Below, piece by piece: positions 14,440 to 22,465 of a DNA stretch of 64,000 nucleotides. Origin of the DNA: Luteirhabdus salina (GTDB taxonomy: Bacteria; Bacteroidota; Bacteroidia; Flavobacteriales; Flavobacteriaceae); NCBI GenBank assembly GCA_025384855.1, contig JALAHT010000002.1, forward strand, positions 186,001 through 250,000, written 5' to 3'. A model generated the notes under the pieces. That model ran no database searches. It worked only from the letters and a program-made list of their open reading frames with translations, and was not told the DNA's origin. Made by a program: the position numbers and the translations under genes. Every line of letters starts with the position of its first letter. Positions within the stretch are counted from its first letter, which is position 1.

Positions 14440-17292
14440 TTATCTGCTCAAATACATCTTTCTTCTAGCATAAAGCTCATAGAAATCGTCATCTTTCAGA
14501 CTTTCAATGAACAAAATACTTTCGCCTGTACTTTTCATCTCAGGCCCCAATTGCTTGTTTACATTCGGAAATTTATTAAAGCTAAAGACGGGTTGCTTAA
14601 TCGCATAACCATCCAAATGCGGTTCAAATTTAAAGTCTTTTAGCTTCTTTTCGCCTAGCATAATCTTCGTTGCATAATTCACATACGGCTCGCCGTAAGC
14701 CTTCGCAATGAACGGTACCGTACGAGATGCTCTAGGATTCGCTTCAATGATATACACATTGTCATCCTTAATCGCGAACTGAATGTTTATTAATCCAACC
14801 GTATTCAACGCTAAGGCAATTTTCTTGGTATGGTCTTTAATCTGTTGAATAACCAAATCACCAAGGTTGAAAGGGGGCAGTAAGGCATTCGAATCGCCCG
14901 AATGTACCCCACACGGTTCGATATGCTCCATAATTCCGATGATGTAAACATCTTCTCCGTCACATATGGCATCCGCTTCCGCTTCAATGGCACCATCTAA
15001 ATAATGATCTAAAAGCAGCTTGTTATTTGGGATCTTGCGAAGCAAGTCGACTACATGGGCTTCCAACTCTTGTTTATTGATCACAATCTTCATTCCCTGA
15101 CCTCCCAGTACGTAGGAAGGACGAATCAATAATGGAAAGTCGAGTTCATCGGCAAGCGCTAGGGCTTCATCGGTTGTTTCTGCTGTTCCAAAGCGTGGGT
15201 ATGGAATGTCGTTATCCTTCAATAAGGTTGAAAAGCTTCCACGGTCTTCCGCTAAGTCGAGAGCCTGATAGCTTGTTCCCATAATCTTGATACCATAGCG
15301 ATCAAGCTTCTCGGCCAATTTCAATGCGGTCTGACCACCCAACTGAACAATAACCCCTACTGGGTTTTCATGGCGGATAATATCGTAGATATGTTCCCAA
15401 AACACCGGCTCGAAATATAGCTTATCGGCCACATCGAAATCGGTTGAAACCGTTTCAGGATTACAGTTTATCATTACGGTTTCATACCCACATTCTGCCG
15501 CCGCCAGCACTCCGTGAACGCAGCAATAGTCGAACTCAATTCCTTGACCGATTCGGTTCGGACCTGAACCTAGCACGATGATTTTCTTTTTATCGGTTAC
15601 CGGACTATCATTCGCAGCCATTCGTTTCCCGTCGGCTGTCTCCATTTCATTTTCGAAGGTAGAGTAATAATATGGTGTTTGCGCGACAAACTCGGCCGCA
15701 CAAGTATCTACTAATTTATAGACTCGTTGTATATTTAGTTCCTCGCGTTTCTTATATACTTGACTTTCCAAGCACTTCAACATGTGGGCAATCTGGCGGT
15801 CGCCATATCCCTTTTGCTTCGCTTCCAACAATAATTCACGCGGAAGCGTATCCAGCGTATATTCCGAAATTTCTTTTTCTAGTAGGTAAAGCTCTTCATA
15901 CTGACGAAGGAACCACATATCAATTTTGGTAATCTCGTGAATTCGGCTTAATGGAATGCCTAATTGAATGGCATCATAAATGACGAACACACGATCCCAA
16001 CTAGCGTTTTTAAGCTTATCTAGAATCTGCTGGTAGTCGGTATAACTTTTTCCATCCGCTCCTAGACCATTTCTTTTAATCTCAAGCGATTGAGTTGCTT
16101 TATGTAGCGCTTCTTGGAACGATCGTCCGATACCCATCACCTCTCCTACCGACTTCATCTGCGGTCCGAGAATACGGTTAGACCCTTCAAACTTATCGAA
16201 GTTCCAACGCGGGATTTTCACGATTACGTAATCCAGGGTTGGTTCGAATAAGGCTGAAGTCGTTTTGGTAATTTGGTTGTCCAACTCGTCCAGTGTATAG
16301 CCTAAGGCTAACTTGGCAGCGATTTTCGCAATTGGGTATCCGGTTGCTTTTGAAGCTAAAGCAGATGAGCGTGATACTCGAGGGTTGATTTCAATGGCAA
16401 TGATGTCTTCTTTCTCATCTGGGCTTACGGCAAACTGAACATTACATCCCCCGGCAAAGTCTCCGATACTACGCATCATCTTGATGGCCATATCTCGCAT
16501 TCGCTGAAAAGCCGAATCGCTTAATGTCATGGCTGGAGCGACGGTTATGGAGTCGCCGGTGTGGATTCCCATTGGGTCCATATTTTCAACCGTACAGATA
16601 ATAACGACATTGTTATTTTTATCACGGAGCAGCTCTAATTCATATTCCTTCCAGCCTTGCAGCGCTTTATCGATGAGCACCTCGTGAATTGGCGATACTT
16701 CCAAGCCATGCGACAGTGCCGCTTCAAATTCATCTTCGGTTTCGACAAAAGCTGCTCCTGCTCCTCCTAATGTAAAGGAAGCCCGAATAAGCAAGGGCAA
16801 TCCGAATTCCTGTGCGATTTCCTTTCCTTGCAGCAAGGATTTTGCTGTTTTCGCAGGTGCAACTGGAATGCCGATATCGCGCATCAGGTCCTTAAACTTA
16901 TCGCGGTCTTCGGTAATGTTAATGGCGTCGATATCGACCCCGATAATTTTCACCCCAAAATCTTCCCATATTCCTTTTTCATCTGCTTCGATACAAAGAT
17001 TCAGAGCAGTTTGCCCTCCCATAGTTGGCAACACGGCATCGATTTGCGGATGCTCTTTTAGGATTTTAACTAGCGATTTGGTAGTTAGCGGCAACAAATA
17101 TACATGGTCGGCCATGGTTGGGTCGGTCATGATGGTTGCTGGATTACTATTGATAAGGATGGTTTCGATTCCATCTTCGCGAAGGGAGCGAAGGGATTGG
17201 GAACCAGAATAATCGAATTCACAGGCTTGTCCGATAACGATGGGACCAGAACCGATAATTAGGATAGATTTTAGCGCTTCGTTTTTTGGCAT
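14440..17292 (-). CDS. carB: Carbamoyl phosphate synthase large subunit, lacking the C-terminal regulatory domain
   Basis: This subunit makes carbamoyl phosphate from bicarbonate, two ATP and ammonia delivered by CarA, feeding pyrimidines and arginine. Both synthetase halves are present, each with a biotin-carboxylase-like N-domain (GSGPIVIGQACEFDYSGSQ near residue 13, GSGPNRIGQGIEFDYCCVHG near 575) and an ATP-grasp domain. At 950 residues it stops soon after GPEMKSTGE. It therefore lacks the roughly 120-residue MGS-like domain that binds UMP and ornithine in the 1073-residue E. coli enzyme. No leftover coding sequence for it exists downstream. carA is not in the window. Confidence 0.95.
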   Translation of the reverse strand: MPKNEALKSILIIGSGPIVIGQACEFDYSGSQSLRSLREDGIETILINSNPATIMTDPTMADHVYLLPLTTKSLVKILKEHPQIDAVLPTMGGQTALNLCIEADEKGIWEDFGVKIIGVDIDAINITEDRDKFKDLMRDIGIPVAPAKTAKSLLQGKEIAQEFGLPLLIRASFTLGGAGAAFVETEDEFEAALSHGLEVSPIHEVLIDKALQGWKEYELELLRDKNNNVVIICTVENMDPMGIHTGDSITVAPAMTLSDSAFQRMRDMAIKMMRSIGDFAGGCNVQFAVSPDEKEDIIAIEINPRVSRSSALASKATGYPIAKIAAKLALGYTLDELDNQITKTTSALFEPTLDYVIVKIPRWNFDKFEGSNRILGPQMKSVGEVMGIGRSFQEALHKATQSLEIKRNGLGADGKSYTDYQQILDKLKNASWDRVFVIYDAIQLGIPLSRIHEITKIDMWFLRQYEELYLLEKEISEYTLDTLPRELLLEAKQKGYGDRQIAHMLKCLESQVYKKREELNIQRVYKLVDTCAAEFVAQTPYYYSTFENEMETADGKRMAANDSPVTDKKKIIVLGSGPNRIGQGIEFDYCCVHGVLAAAECGYETVMINCNPETVSTDFDVADKLYFEPVFWEHIYDIIRHENPVGVIVQLGGQTALKLAEKLDRYGIKIMGTSYQALDLAEDRGSFSTLLKDNDIPYPRFGTAETTDEALALADELDFPLLIRPSYVLGGQGMKIVINKQELEAHVVDLLRKIPNNKLLLDHYLDGAIEAEADAICDGEDVYIIGIMEHIEPCGVHSGDSNALLPPFNLGDLVIQQIKDHTKKIALALNTVGLINIQFAIKDDNVYIIEANPRASRTVPFIAKAYGEPYVNYATKIMLGEKKLKDFKFEPHLDGYAIKQPVFSFNKFPNVNKQLGPEMKSTGESILFIESLKDDDFYELYARRKMYLSR

Positions 17293-17315
17293 AGGAATGA
17301 AATTTATGGTGCTTG

Positions 17316-17323
17316 CAAAAATA
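17316..17323 (-). promoter_or_regulatory. Predicted -7 element (TATTTTTG) of carB
   Basis: An exact TAnnTTTG match about 23 bases before the carB ATG and after the rpmH terminator. No -33 TTTG is seen. Confidence 0.45.
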
Positions 17324-17341
17324 AGACCCGTGAGGGTATAA

Positions 17342-17376
17342 AAAAAAGGTGCTGTATAAAAACAACACCTTTTTTA
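17342..17376 (-). terminator. Intrinsic terminator of rpmH
   Basis: On the minus strand GGTGTTGT pairs with ACAGCACC (one mismatch) around a short T/A loop, flanked by an A run before and seven T residues after. It separates rpmH from carB. Confidence 0.75.
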
Positions 17377-17393
17377 TTTATAGTTTATCAACA

Positions 17394-17552
17394 TTATTTC
17401 TTGTGACGTGGTTCAGAAGAAACAGAAAGTTTTTTTCGACCTTTCGCCCTTCTGGCCTTCAACACCTTTCTACCGTTCACAGAAGACATACGCTCCCGGA
17501 ATCCGTGTTTGTTTCTTCTTTTTCTCTTAGAAGGTTGAAATGTTCTTTTCAT
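17394..17552 (-). CDS. rpmH: 50S ribosomal protein L34
   Basis: The gene encodes 52 residues: [20 protein letters not shown], then [20 protein letters not shown] and a short basic tail. The opening [21 protein letters not shown] and the central [14 protein letters not shown] are diagnostic of L34, a small rRNA-binding protein of the large subunit. The C-terminal tail ([11 protein letters not shown]) is a few residues longer than in E. coli. dnaA and rnpA, common neighbours elsewhere, are absent, as is usual in Bacteroidota. It has the best-formed housekeeping promoter in the window and its own terminator. Confidence 0.95.
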   Translation of the reverse strand: MKRTFQPSKRKRRNKHGFRERMSSVNGRKVLKARRAKGRKKLSVSSEPRHKK

Positions 17553-17612
17553 TATAATTGAGTTTAACTTCTGAAAATTTTACTTAAAAAGACCTCTCTT
17601 CAAAGTCGGGTG

Positions 17613-17643
17613 CAAATATACAATCATTTTTTTCTTTCCCAAA
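17613..17643 (-). promoter_or_regulatory. Promoter of rpmH (-33 TTTG, 19-base spacer, -7 TATATTTG)
   Basis: On the minus strand TTTG (17643-17640), exactly 19 bases, then TATATTTG (17620-17613) match the full Bacteroidota housekeeping promoter. Transcription would start near 17606, giving a leader of about 54 bases before the ATG at 17552. Confidence 0.75.
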
Positions 17644-17675
17644 CCCAAAAATAAAAAATTTTTATTTGTTTTTAG

Positions 17676-17683
17676 TACCTTTG
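17676..17683 (+). promoter_or_regulatory. Predicted -7 element (TACCTTTG)
   Basis: A TAnnTTTG match 22 bases before the ATG at 17706, back to back with the rpmH promoter. No suitably spaced -33 element was found. Confidence 0.45.
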
Positions 17684-17705
17684 TCGGCCTGCAAAAAAGC
17701 ATTCT

Positions 17706-18275
17706 ATGTTCAACAAAAATTTCAAAATAATTCTTGCCGCACTTATCGTTGGAGTGGCGGTTTGGCAATTCACCGAAAACAATATTGGAAACGGTATCAT
17801 GTTTATACTGCTCTCCTTGATTTTCGTCTTTTTATATTTTAAAAATGAAATCATTTTGCTCGCCTTCCTTCGTTTGCGGAAGCAGGACTTTGCGGGTGCG
17901 AAGAAATGGTTGGACAAAATTAAGAACCCGGAAGCTGCTTTAGTGCAAAAACAACAGGGATATTACTATTACCTTAATGGCTTGATGGTTTCACAAACAA
18001 ATATGAATGAAGCCGAACGCTATTTTAAAAAAGCGATTGGTCTTGGGCTAAACATGAGTGCCGATCTCGCCATGGCGAAGATGAACCTTGCTGGGATTGC
18101 AATGACCAAAAACCGTAAACGCGAAGCGAAGCAATTATTGAAAGAAGCGAAGCAACTCGACAAGCATAATATGCTAGATGAACAATTGAAGATGATGGAG
18201 CAACAAATGAAGAAAGCTGCTGGAGCCCCACGTCAACACTACGGTCAGGGTGGTTTTCGGGGCCGTCGACGCTAA
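17706..18275 (+). CDS. Membrane protein with TPR-like repeats, unknown function
   Basis: Two close membrane helices (about residues 7-21 and 28-46) are followed by a cytoplasmic helical domain. A TPR-like unit in it reads NEAERYFKKAIGLGLNMSAD (about 100-120) and a second reads REAKQLLKEAKQLDKHN. The tail is rich in G and R (GQGGFRGRRR), which could contact RNA or phospholipid head groups. It resembles a conserved Flavobacteriia hypothetical. The TPR part suggests a protein-binding scaffold at the inner membrane; no partner is indicated by the neighbours. Confidence 0.6.
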   Translation: MFNKNFKIILAALIVGVAVWQFTENNIGNGIMFILLSLIFVFLYFKNEIILLAFLRLRKQDFAGAKKWLDKIKNPEAALVQKQQGYYYYLNGLMVSQTNMNEAERYFKKAIGLGLNMSADLAMAKMNLAGIAMTKNRKREAKQLLKEAKQLDKHNMLDEQLKMMEQQMKKAAGAPRQHYGQGGFRGRRR

Positions 18276-18436
18276 CATTCTATCTTTCACCTATATAACG
18301 GTAATGCGTATTCAAAATAGCTTATATCCTACCGTGACACTAGGAATACTTATGAAATTTCCTACTGAATTATTCATTTAATCGAGTATTTCAGCGTTTT
18401 TAGCGAAAAAATCATTACCTTCCTACTGCTGTATAC

Positions 18437-18444
18437 TACCTTTG
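18437..18444 (+). promoter_or_regulatory. Predicted -7 element (TACCTTTG)
   Basis: A TAnnTTTG match 24 bases before the ATG at 18469. The rest of the 190-base gap upstream shows no other recognisable element. Confidence 0.45.
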
Positions 18445-18468
18445 TATCAGCTAATTAACTAGGTGCGT

Positions 18469-19182
18469 ATGGGTAGAAAACTACTCTTTCTCTTCATTTT
18501 GATTCCTTTATTCCTCCATGGCCAAGATCGCGGAGAAGGGAAGTTATTGTCTCAGGCAATAGGAGAAAATATTAAGCGATACAAGATTCAGTCCCAATTG
18601 GCCTATGGAGCTGATGATGTGGAACGAGCCGAATTTTTGTTCGATTCCCTTATCACTAAGGTTATCAACGGAAGTATTCTTGATAATTTTAAGGTGAAGA
18701 AGCGTTCTGGTCGTAACATCGAGCTATACGACTTTGAAAAGCCGATGTTCCTGATGACCTATGCTTCTTGGTGCACACCTGGTAAAGGTGAAATTCCCGC
18801 TTTAAACGAAATTGCCGCCGAGTACAGCGATTATATCGACTTTGTGGTTCTGTATTGGGACAACCGTAAGGAAATGCGTAAGCGCACGAAGGAATATTCT
18901 AGGGATATCACTATCATCTATATTGATGAAGCTGAAAACAACCACAGTCATATCATCGAAACATTAAAGCATAGTGTTGGTTTTCCAACTTCCTTTTTTA
19001 TAGATGCGGATAAAACTATTGTGGATGTTCGCCGTGGTGCGCTGCACCCTTATAATGAAAGCTATGAGGTTTCATTTGAGTTGAATTATAAGGCTTTCTA
19101 TAATGGTATTTCACTCCTGAAAAATCTCAGTGACAAGGAGAATAATGAAGGTGTGGTAAGCAGCGAGGACCCCAATCCGTAA
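18469..19182 (+). CDS. Exported thioredoxin-fold protein with an incomplete active site
   Basis: A Sec signal (about residues 1-18, ending LFLHGQ) precedes a TlpA/AhpC-like thioredoxin domain: FLMTYASWCTPGKGEIPALN (about 95-114), FVVLYWDNR and a cis-proline loop SVGFPTSFFID. The expected CxxC is reduced to CTPG, with the second cysteine replaced by glycine, so disulfide exchange by the usual route is not possible. It might act through a single cysteine, as a chaperone or by binding a ligand. An in-frame GTG at 18463 is a less likely start. The gene is convergent with the TauE gene, with no gap. Confidence 0.75.
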   Translation: MGRKLLFLFILIPLFLHGQDRGEGKLLSQAIGENIKRYKIQSQLAYGADDVERAEFLFDSLITKVINGSILDNFKVKKRSGRNIELYDFEKPMFLMTYASWCTPGKGEIPALNEIAAEYSDYIDFVVLYWDNRKEMRKRTKEYSRDITIIYIDEAENNHSHIIETLKHSVGFPTSFFIDADKTIVDVRRGALHPYNESYEVSFELNYKAFYNGISLLKNLSDKENNEGVVSSEDPNP

Positions 19183-19551
19183 TTATTTCGAGAAAAACAT
19201 CCTAATCGCAACAAGAAAGATAATCACCGCAAAGATTTTCTTCAATAGTCGTGTGTCTATCGCAATTGCCATCTTAGAACCAAGATATCCTCCTACTATA
19301 AACGCTAATGCAATAACGATAGCATATTTCCAGTTTACATGCCCCGCTTGATAATAGTTATACGCAGCTATAAACGTTACAGGAATCGCCAAAACCGCCA
19401 GACTTGTTCCTTGGGCCTCATGCTGATTATATCCTAGCAAAAGCATCGTTAAGGGAATCATGACAACGCCACCTCCCACTCCTAAAAATCCACTAAAAAT
19501 CCCTGCCAATAAACCGATTATTACCAATGATAGGATTAAGGTCATATTCAT
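19183..19551 (-). CDS. Half-length TauE/SafE-type membrane protein
   Basis: The protein has 122 residues and about four membrane helices. The family motif GIFSGFLGVGGGVVMIP lies near residues 12-28, with GTSLAVLAIP near 50. Full TauE/SafE anion exporters are pseudo-repeats of about 250 residues; this is one repeat and would need to dimerise. Candidate substrates are sulfite or organosulfonates, judged only from the family. An open frame continues upstream to 19644, but that stretch overlaps the lytic transglycosylase gene, and the ATG at 19551 begins the first helix. It starts 11 bases after that upstream gene. Confidence 0.8.
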   Translation of the reverse strand: MNMTLILSLVIIGLLAGIFSGFLGVGGGVVMIPLTMLLLGYNQHEAQGTSLAVLAIPVTFIAAYNYYQAGHVNWKYAIVIALAFIVGGYLGSKMAIAIDTRLLKKIFAVIIFLVAIRMFFSK

Positions 19552-19561
19552 TTTAAAATAA

Positions 19562-20494
19562 TTATGGGTACGTAGTATATTGTCCTTCTTCTGGAATTTC
19601 GATGAAGTATTCCTTTCCTGAAGCATTGCGCAAATAGGTTTCACGTAGCCAAGGATTATGAATTTTTAAGATCTTATAGCTGATACCGAATTTATGGGCA
19701 AATGCCGGAATATCGGTAATAGCCGTATCAACTTTTACGGTGTAGGTTGGAATTTTATGGTATAGATCCTTATCGCGATAATTGAAACCGAACTTCTGCG
19801 GATTCGAAAGAATATATTTAAACGCTAAGATTCTGAAAACGTATCGGCTGGTTTCATCATTCAACAACAGATCGTAGTAATCGCCATCCGACTTTTGACG
19901 TTCAACTTGCTTGGAAACCCCATAATTTCCGGCGTTATAAGCAGCGGCAGCCATCGTCCATGTCCCAAAGCGATCTTTCGATTTTTGAAGATACTCAGCT
20001 GCGACCTTAGTTGCTTTTTCGAGATTATAGCGTTCATCGACATAATCGTTGATTTCCAAACCATATTCTTTTCCGGTACTTGATAAAAAATGCCAAAACC
20101 CTGCAGCACCTGCTGGTGAGGAATTGTCCATTAAACCACTTTCAGCAACGGCTAAATATTTAAAATCGTCTGGAAGCCCATATTTTTTCAACAAAGGCTC
20201 TATTTTAGGAAAGAAACGGTTGGCTCTTTTAATAATTAATAGCCCATTACTTTGCCAATAGGTATTAACCAGCAATTCGCGATCGAACCGCTCTCTAATA
20301 TCAGGGTCATCCATCGGAACGGGTTCCCCGGCAAAATCCATTGTATCGGGTAAGGGAATGGCGTAGACATTATAATCGTTTACCAATTTCTTCTCCATTG
20401 TTTCATCCGATGGCGGTTCTTGTACTGCATTTACACATACAAAACTAATACCCATTAAAAGGCTTGCCAATCCTATTTTCGCCAAAAATCCCAT
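19562..20494 (-). CDS. Lytic murein transglycosylase (MltD-like, family 1 fold)
   Basis: A signal peptide (about residues 1-23) precedes a transglycosylase SLT domain at roughly 95-220. The catalytic Glu lies in YLAVAESGL, followed by SPAGAAGFWHFL, GLEINDYVDERYN and AAAAYNAGNYGVSK, the standard lysozyme-like motifs. It should cleave peptidoglycan glycan strands to 1,6-anhydro products. Unlike E. coli MltD there are no complete LysM repeats; the C-terminal segment ending at residue 310 has one degenerate LysM-like stretch (HKFGISYKILKIHNPWL). It is probably co-transcribed with the TauE gene downstream. Confidence 0.88.
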   Translation of the reverse strand: MGFLAKIGLASLLMGISFVCVNAVQEPPSDETMEKKLVNDYNVYAIPLPDTMDFAGEPVPMDDPDIRERFDRELLVNTYWQSNGLLIIKRANRFFPKIEPLLKKYGLPDDFKYLAVAESGLMDNSSPAGAAGFWHFLSSTGKEYGLEINDYVDERYNLEKATKVAAEYLQKSKDRFGTWTMAAAAYNAGNYGVSKQVERQKSDGDYYDLLLNDETSRYVFRILAFKYILSNPQKFGFNYRDKDLYHKIPTYTVKVDTAITDIPAFAHKFGISYKILKIHNPWLRETYLRNASGKEYFIEIPEEGQYTTYP

Positions 20495-20551
20495 ATACTC
20501 TTTTTCTTTTTAAAAATACGAAATATTACCTTGGTGTGAAATACCAATCCC

Positions 20552-21217
20552 TTATTCCTTTAAAATAATCGATTGTAAGGTTTCCGATAGTTGCTTGCCC
20601 TTGTTCAATAACATGATATGAGTTCCCCCTTCCAATCGGATGCAGTCATCGATATTTTTAATCGGAAAAACTATATCATCTTCACCATGAATATGGACGA
20701 TTTTCCGAATGGGCTCTTCTCGTTGCCAGCACACCATATTTTTGATAGCCCAATCCAAATACTGCTTATTGCGCACATGAAGAAACTCCTGATAGAGTCG
20801 CAACCGTTTCTTGCTTCGTGGTCCCACCGCAAATTTTGTCAAATCGTTGGCGCTTAACACCAAACGCGTTGGAATTAATTTGTATACGCCTGTTTTTTGC
20901 GCAAATTTCATGCGAGTCGGCAATTCTTGTTTCGACTTTACGCTGGAGATAATGATCAATTCCCGAAGGTTCAAAAATGCCGCCATTTCTTGTGCCACTA
21001 CGCCACCAAATGAAACGCCAATCAATACACTATTATCATGTTCTACATACTCTGCCATGCGTTCGGCATACGCGGCAAGCGATTCATTTGGGTGTGGTAC
21101 GATCCACTCGATAATATGTACTTTACAGGGTGGGTCTGGTAGCGAGATATTCTTAAAGATTTCCTTTCCCGCGGCCATGCCGGGCACAAAATAGACATGT
21201 ATGGTTTCTTCAGACAT
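20552..21217 (-). CDS. Alpha/beta hydrolase, substrate unknown
   Basis: This 221-residue cytoplasmic hydrolase has the nucleophile elbow GVSFGG (S69 in the form starting MSEETIHV), a probable acid in HGEDDIVFP near residue 190 and a C-terminal His in GGTHIML. The oxyanion region follows VYFVPGMAAGKEIF. An open frame extends to 21277, but a -7 promoter element lies at 21275-21282, so the ATG at 21217 is preferred. It is divergent from the pirin gene, sharing a 93-base promoter region. The small size suggests an esterase or thioesterase acting on a small substrate. Confidence 0.75.
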   Translation of the reverse strand: MSEETIHVYFVPGMAAGKEIFKNISLPDPPCKVHIIEWIVPHPNESLAAYAERMAEYVEHDNSVLIGVSFGGVVAQEMAAFLNLRELIIISSVKSKQELPTRMKFAQKTGVYKLIPTRLVLSANDLTKFAVGPRSKKRLRLYQEFLHVRNKQYLDWAIKNMVCWQREEPIRKIVHIHGEDDIVFPIKNIDDCIRLEGGTHIMLLNKGKQLSETLQSIILKE

Positions 21218-21261
21218 AACGTATCGAGCGCTTTTGGCAAGGTAGTAATACCTATTTTTTG

Positions 21262-21269
21262 TACCTTTG
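21262..21269 (+). promoter_or_regulatory. Predicted -7 element (TACCTTTG) of the pirin gene
   Basis: A TAnnTTTG match 40 bases before the pirin ATG at 21310, five bases from the oppositely oriented element of the hydrolase gene. Confidence 0.4.
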
Positions 21270-21274
21270 ATAGG

Positions 21275-21282
21275 CAAAGATA
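21275..21282 (-). promoter_or_regulatory. Predicted -7 element (TATCTTTG) of the hydrolase gene
   Basis: A minus-strand TAnnTTTG match that puts the transcript start near 21268 and the leader at about 50 bases. It faces away from the pirin promoter; the two polymerases would compete for the same DNA. Confidence 0.45.
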
Positions 21283-21309
21283 CTATTCTGTCTTTGCTTT
21301 ATTGTTCCT

Positions 21310-22026
21310 ATGAAAAAGATTTTACATCCTTCAAATACTAGGGGCGTTGGCGACTTTGGTTGGTTGCAAGCCCGTTACTCTTTCAGCTTTGCAAATTACT
21401 TCAATCCCGAGCGACTTCAGTTTGGAATGCTACGTGTTTTAAATGATGATACCGTGGCTCCGGGGATGGGGTTTGGAAGGCATCCACATGACAATATGGA
21501 AATCGTTACCATTCCGCAGAAAGGAGCCTTAAAGCATCGCGATTCAATGGGAAACGAAGGGGTAATTGAAGCCGGTGACATTCAGATTATGAGTGCAGGG
21601 AAAGGTGTAGAACACAGCGAGATTAATGCCAGTGCTAAAGAACCTATTTCACTATTTCAAATTTGGGTTATCCCAGAAACACGCGATGTCGAACCCCGGT
21701 ACGACCAAAAGAAAATTGCCCCCTTACTTACCGAAAACGAGATTGTTCCCGTAGTGAAACCAAAGGATAAGGCGGACGATAACGATCTTTGGCTACACCA
21801 ACAGGTATGGTTTAACCTGGGTACTTTTTCCGAAGAAACCACGACTACCTACAACCTTCATAATAAGAACCACGGAATTTACGTTTTTGTTATCGATGGC
21901 ACTGTTGTTGTTGAAGACGAAACGCTAGAACGACGCGACGCCATTGGGGTTTATGAAACCGAATCCGTTTCCATAACCGCAAAAGCGAATACCGATGTAT
22001 TAGTAATAGAAATTCCAATGCAATAA
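21310..22026 (+). CDS. Pirin-family bicupin protein
   Basis: Pirins bind one metal, usually Fe(II), in the N-terminal cupin. The ligand set is intact: H58 and H60 in GRHPHDNME, H102 and E104 in GVEHSEIN. Some members are quercetin 2,3-dioxygenases or redox-sensing regulators, but function cannot be fixed by sequence. The 238-residue length matches the short YhhW-type bacterial group. A small acetyltransferase gene follows after 16 bases and is likely co-transcribed. Confidence 0.88.
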   Translation: MKKILHPSNTRGVGDFGWLQARYSFSFANYFNPERLQFGMLRVLNDDTVAPGMGFGRHPHDNMEIVTIPQKGALKHRDSMGNEGVIEAGDIQIMSAGKGVEHSEINASAKEPISLFQIWVIPETRDVEPRYDQKKIAPLLTENEIVPVVKPKDKADDNDLWLHQQVWFNLGTFSEETTTTYNLHNKNHGIYVFVIDGTVVVEDETLERRDAIGVYETESVSITAKANTDVLVIEIPMQ

Positions 22027-22042
22027 CTATAAACTTACTCCC

Positions 22043-22342
22043 ATGATTGAAGATGTTGAAATTACCGATAATGAATTCCTTCGTCAATTCGAATTAGAGG
22101 TTGGCGATAACATGGCGCGGATTGAATATGCATTACAAGACCGGAAAATCTTTTTGACAAAGTATGAAATGCCAGAGGATATGGAAGATCAGGGCTTCCG
22201 AGATGTTTTTATAAAAGCTGTTTTTGAAGAAGTAAAGCGCCGTGAAATCAACTTGGTACCCACCAGTCCTGAAGTAGCCGGCTTTATGCGTAAAAATCGC
22301 AGAAAGTATAAAAACCTCCTTCCTGTAGGAATAAGCATCTAA
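22043..22342 (+). CDS. Small GNAT-like acetyltransferase (YjdJ/NATD1 type)
   Basis: This 99-residue protein matches the minimal GCN5-related fold. A central strand pair reads MARIEYALQDRKIFLTKYEM. A helix follows DQGFRDVFIKAVFEEVKRR at the position of the acetyl-CoA pyrophosphate loop, and a C-terminal strand contains LVPTSPEVAGFMRKN. The usual final C-x-Y of the NATD1 family is replaced by sequence ending KNLLPVGISI. The acceptor substrate is unknown. It follows the pirin gene closely. Confidence 0.7.
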   Translation: MIEDVEITDNEFLRQFELEVGDNMARIEYALQDRKIFLTKYEMPEDMEDQGFRDVFIKAVFEEVKRREINLVPTSPEVAGFMRKNRRKYKNLLPVGISI

Positions 22343-22408
22343 GCAATATAATATCAGAGGCCTACTATAAACATTTCCATAGCTTAACTGCGATGGACCA
22401 AATCGCTT

Positions 22409-22434
22409 TGTAACAAAAATAGACCTCGTTCGTC
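22409..22434 (+). promoter_or_regulatory. Predicted ECF sigma promoter of the ABC exporter operon
   Basis: TGTAAC (22409-22414), a 16-base spacer and CGTC (22431-22434). The spacing and the TTCGTC context are the same as in the box before the ECF sigma gene at 5836-5861. It lies 32 bases before the GTG start at 22466 and is intergenic. Confidence 0.6.
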
Positions 22435-22465
22435 ATACAACTACAACCACCAAAAAAACCACTGC

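Noticed and set aside
14404-14440. CarB truncated by a frameshift or deletion
   Set aside because: No leftover regulatory-domain sequence exists between its stop and the convergent gene, and the second synthetase half is complete; it is a natural short form.
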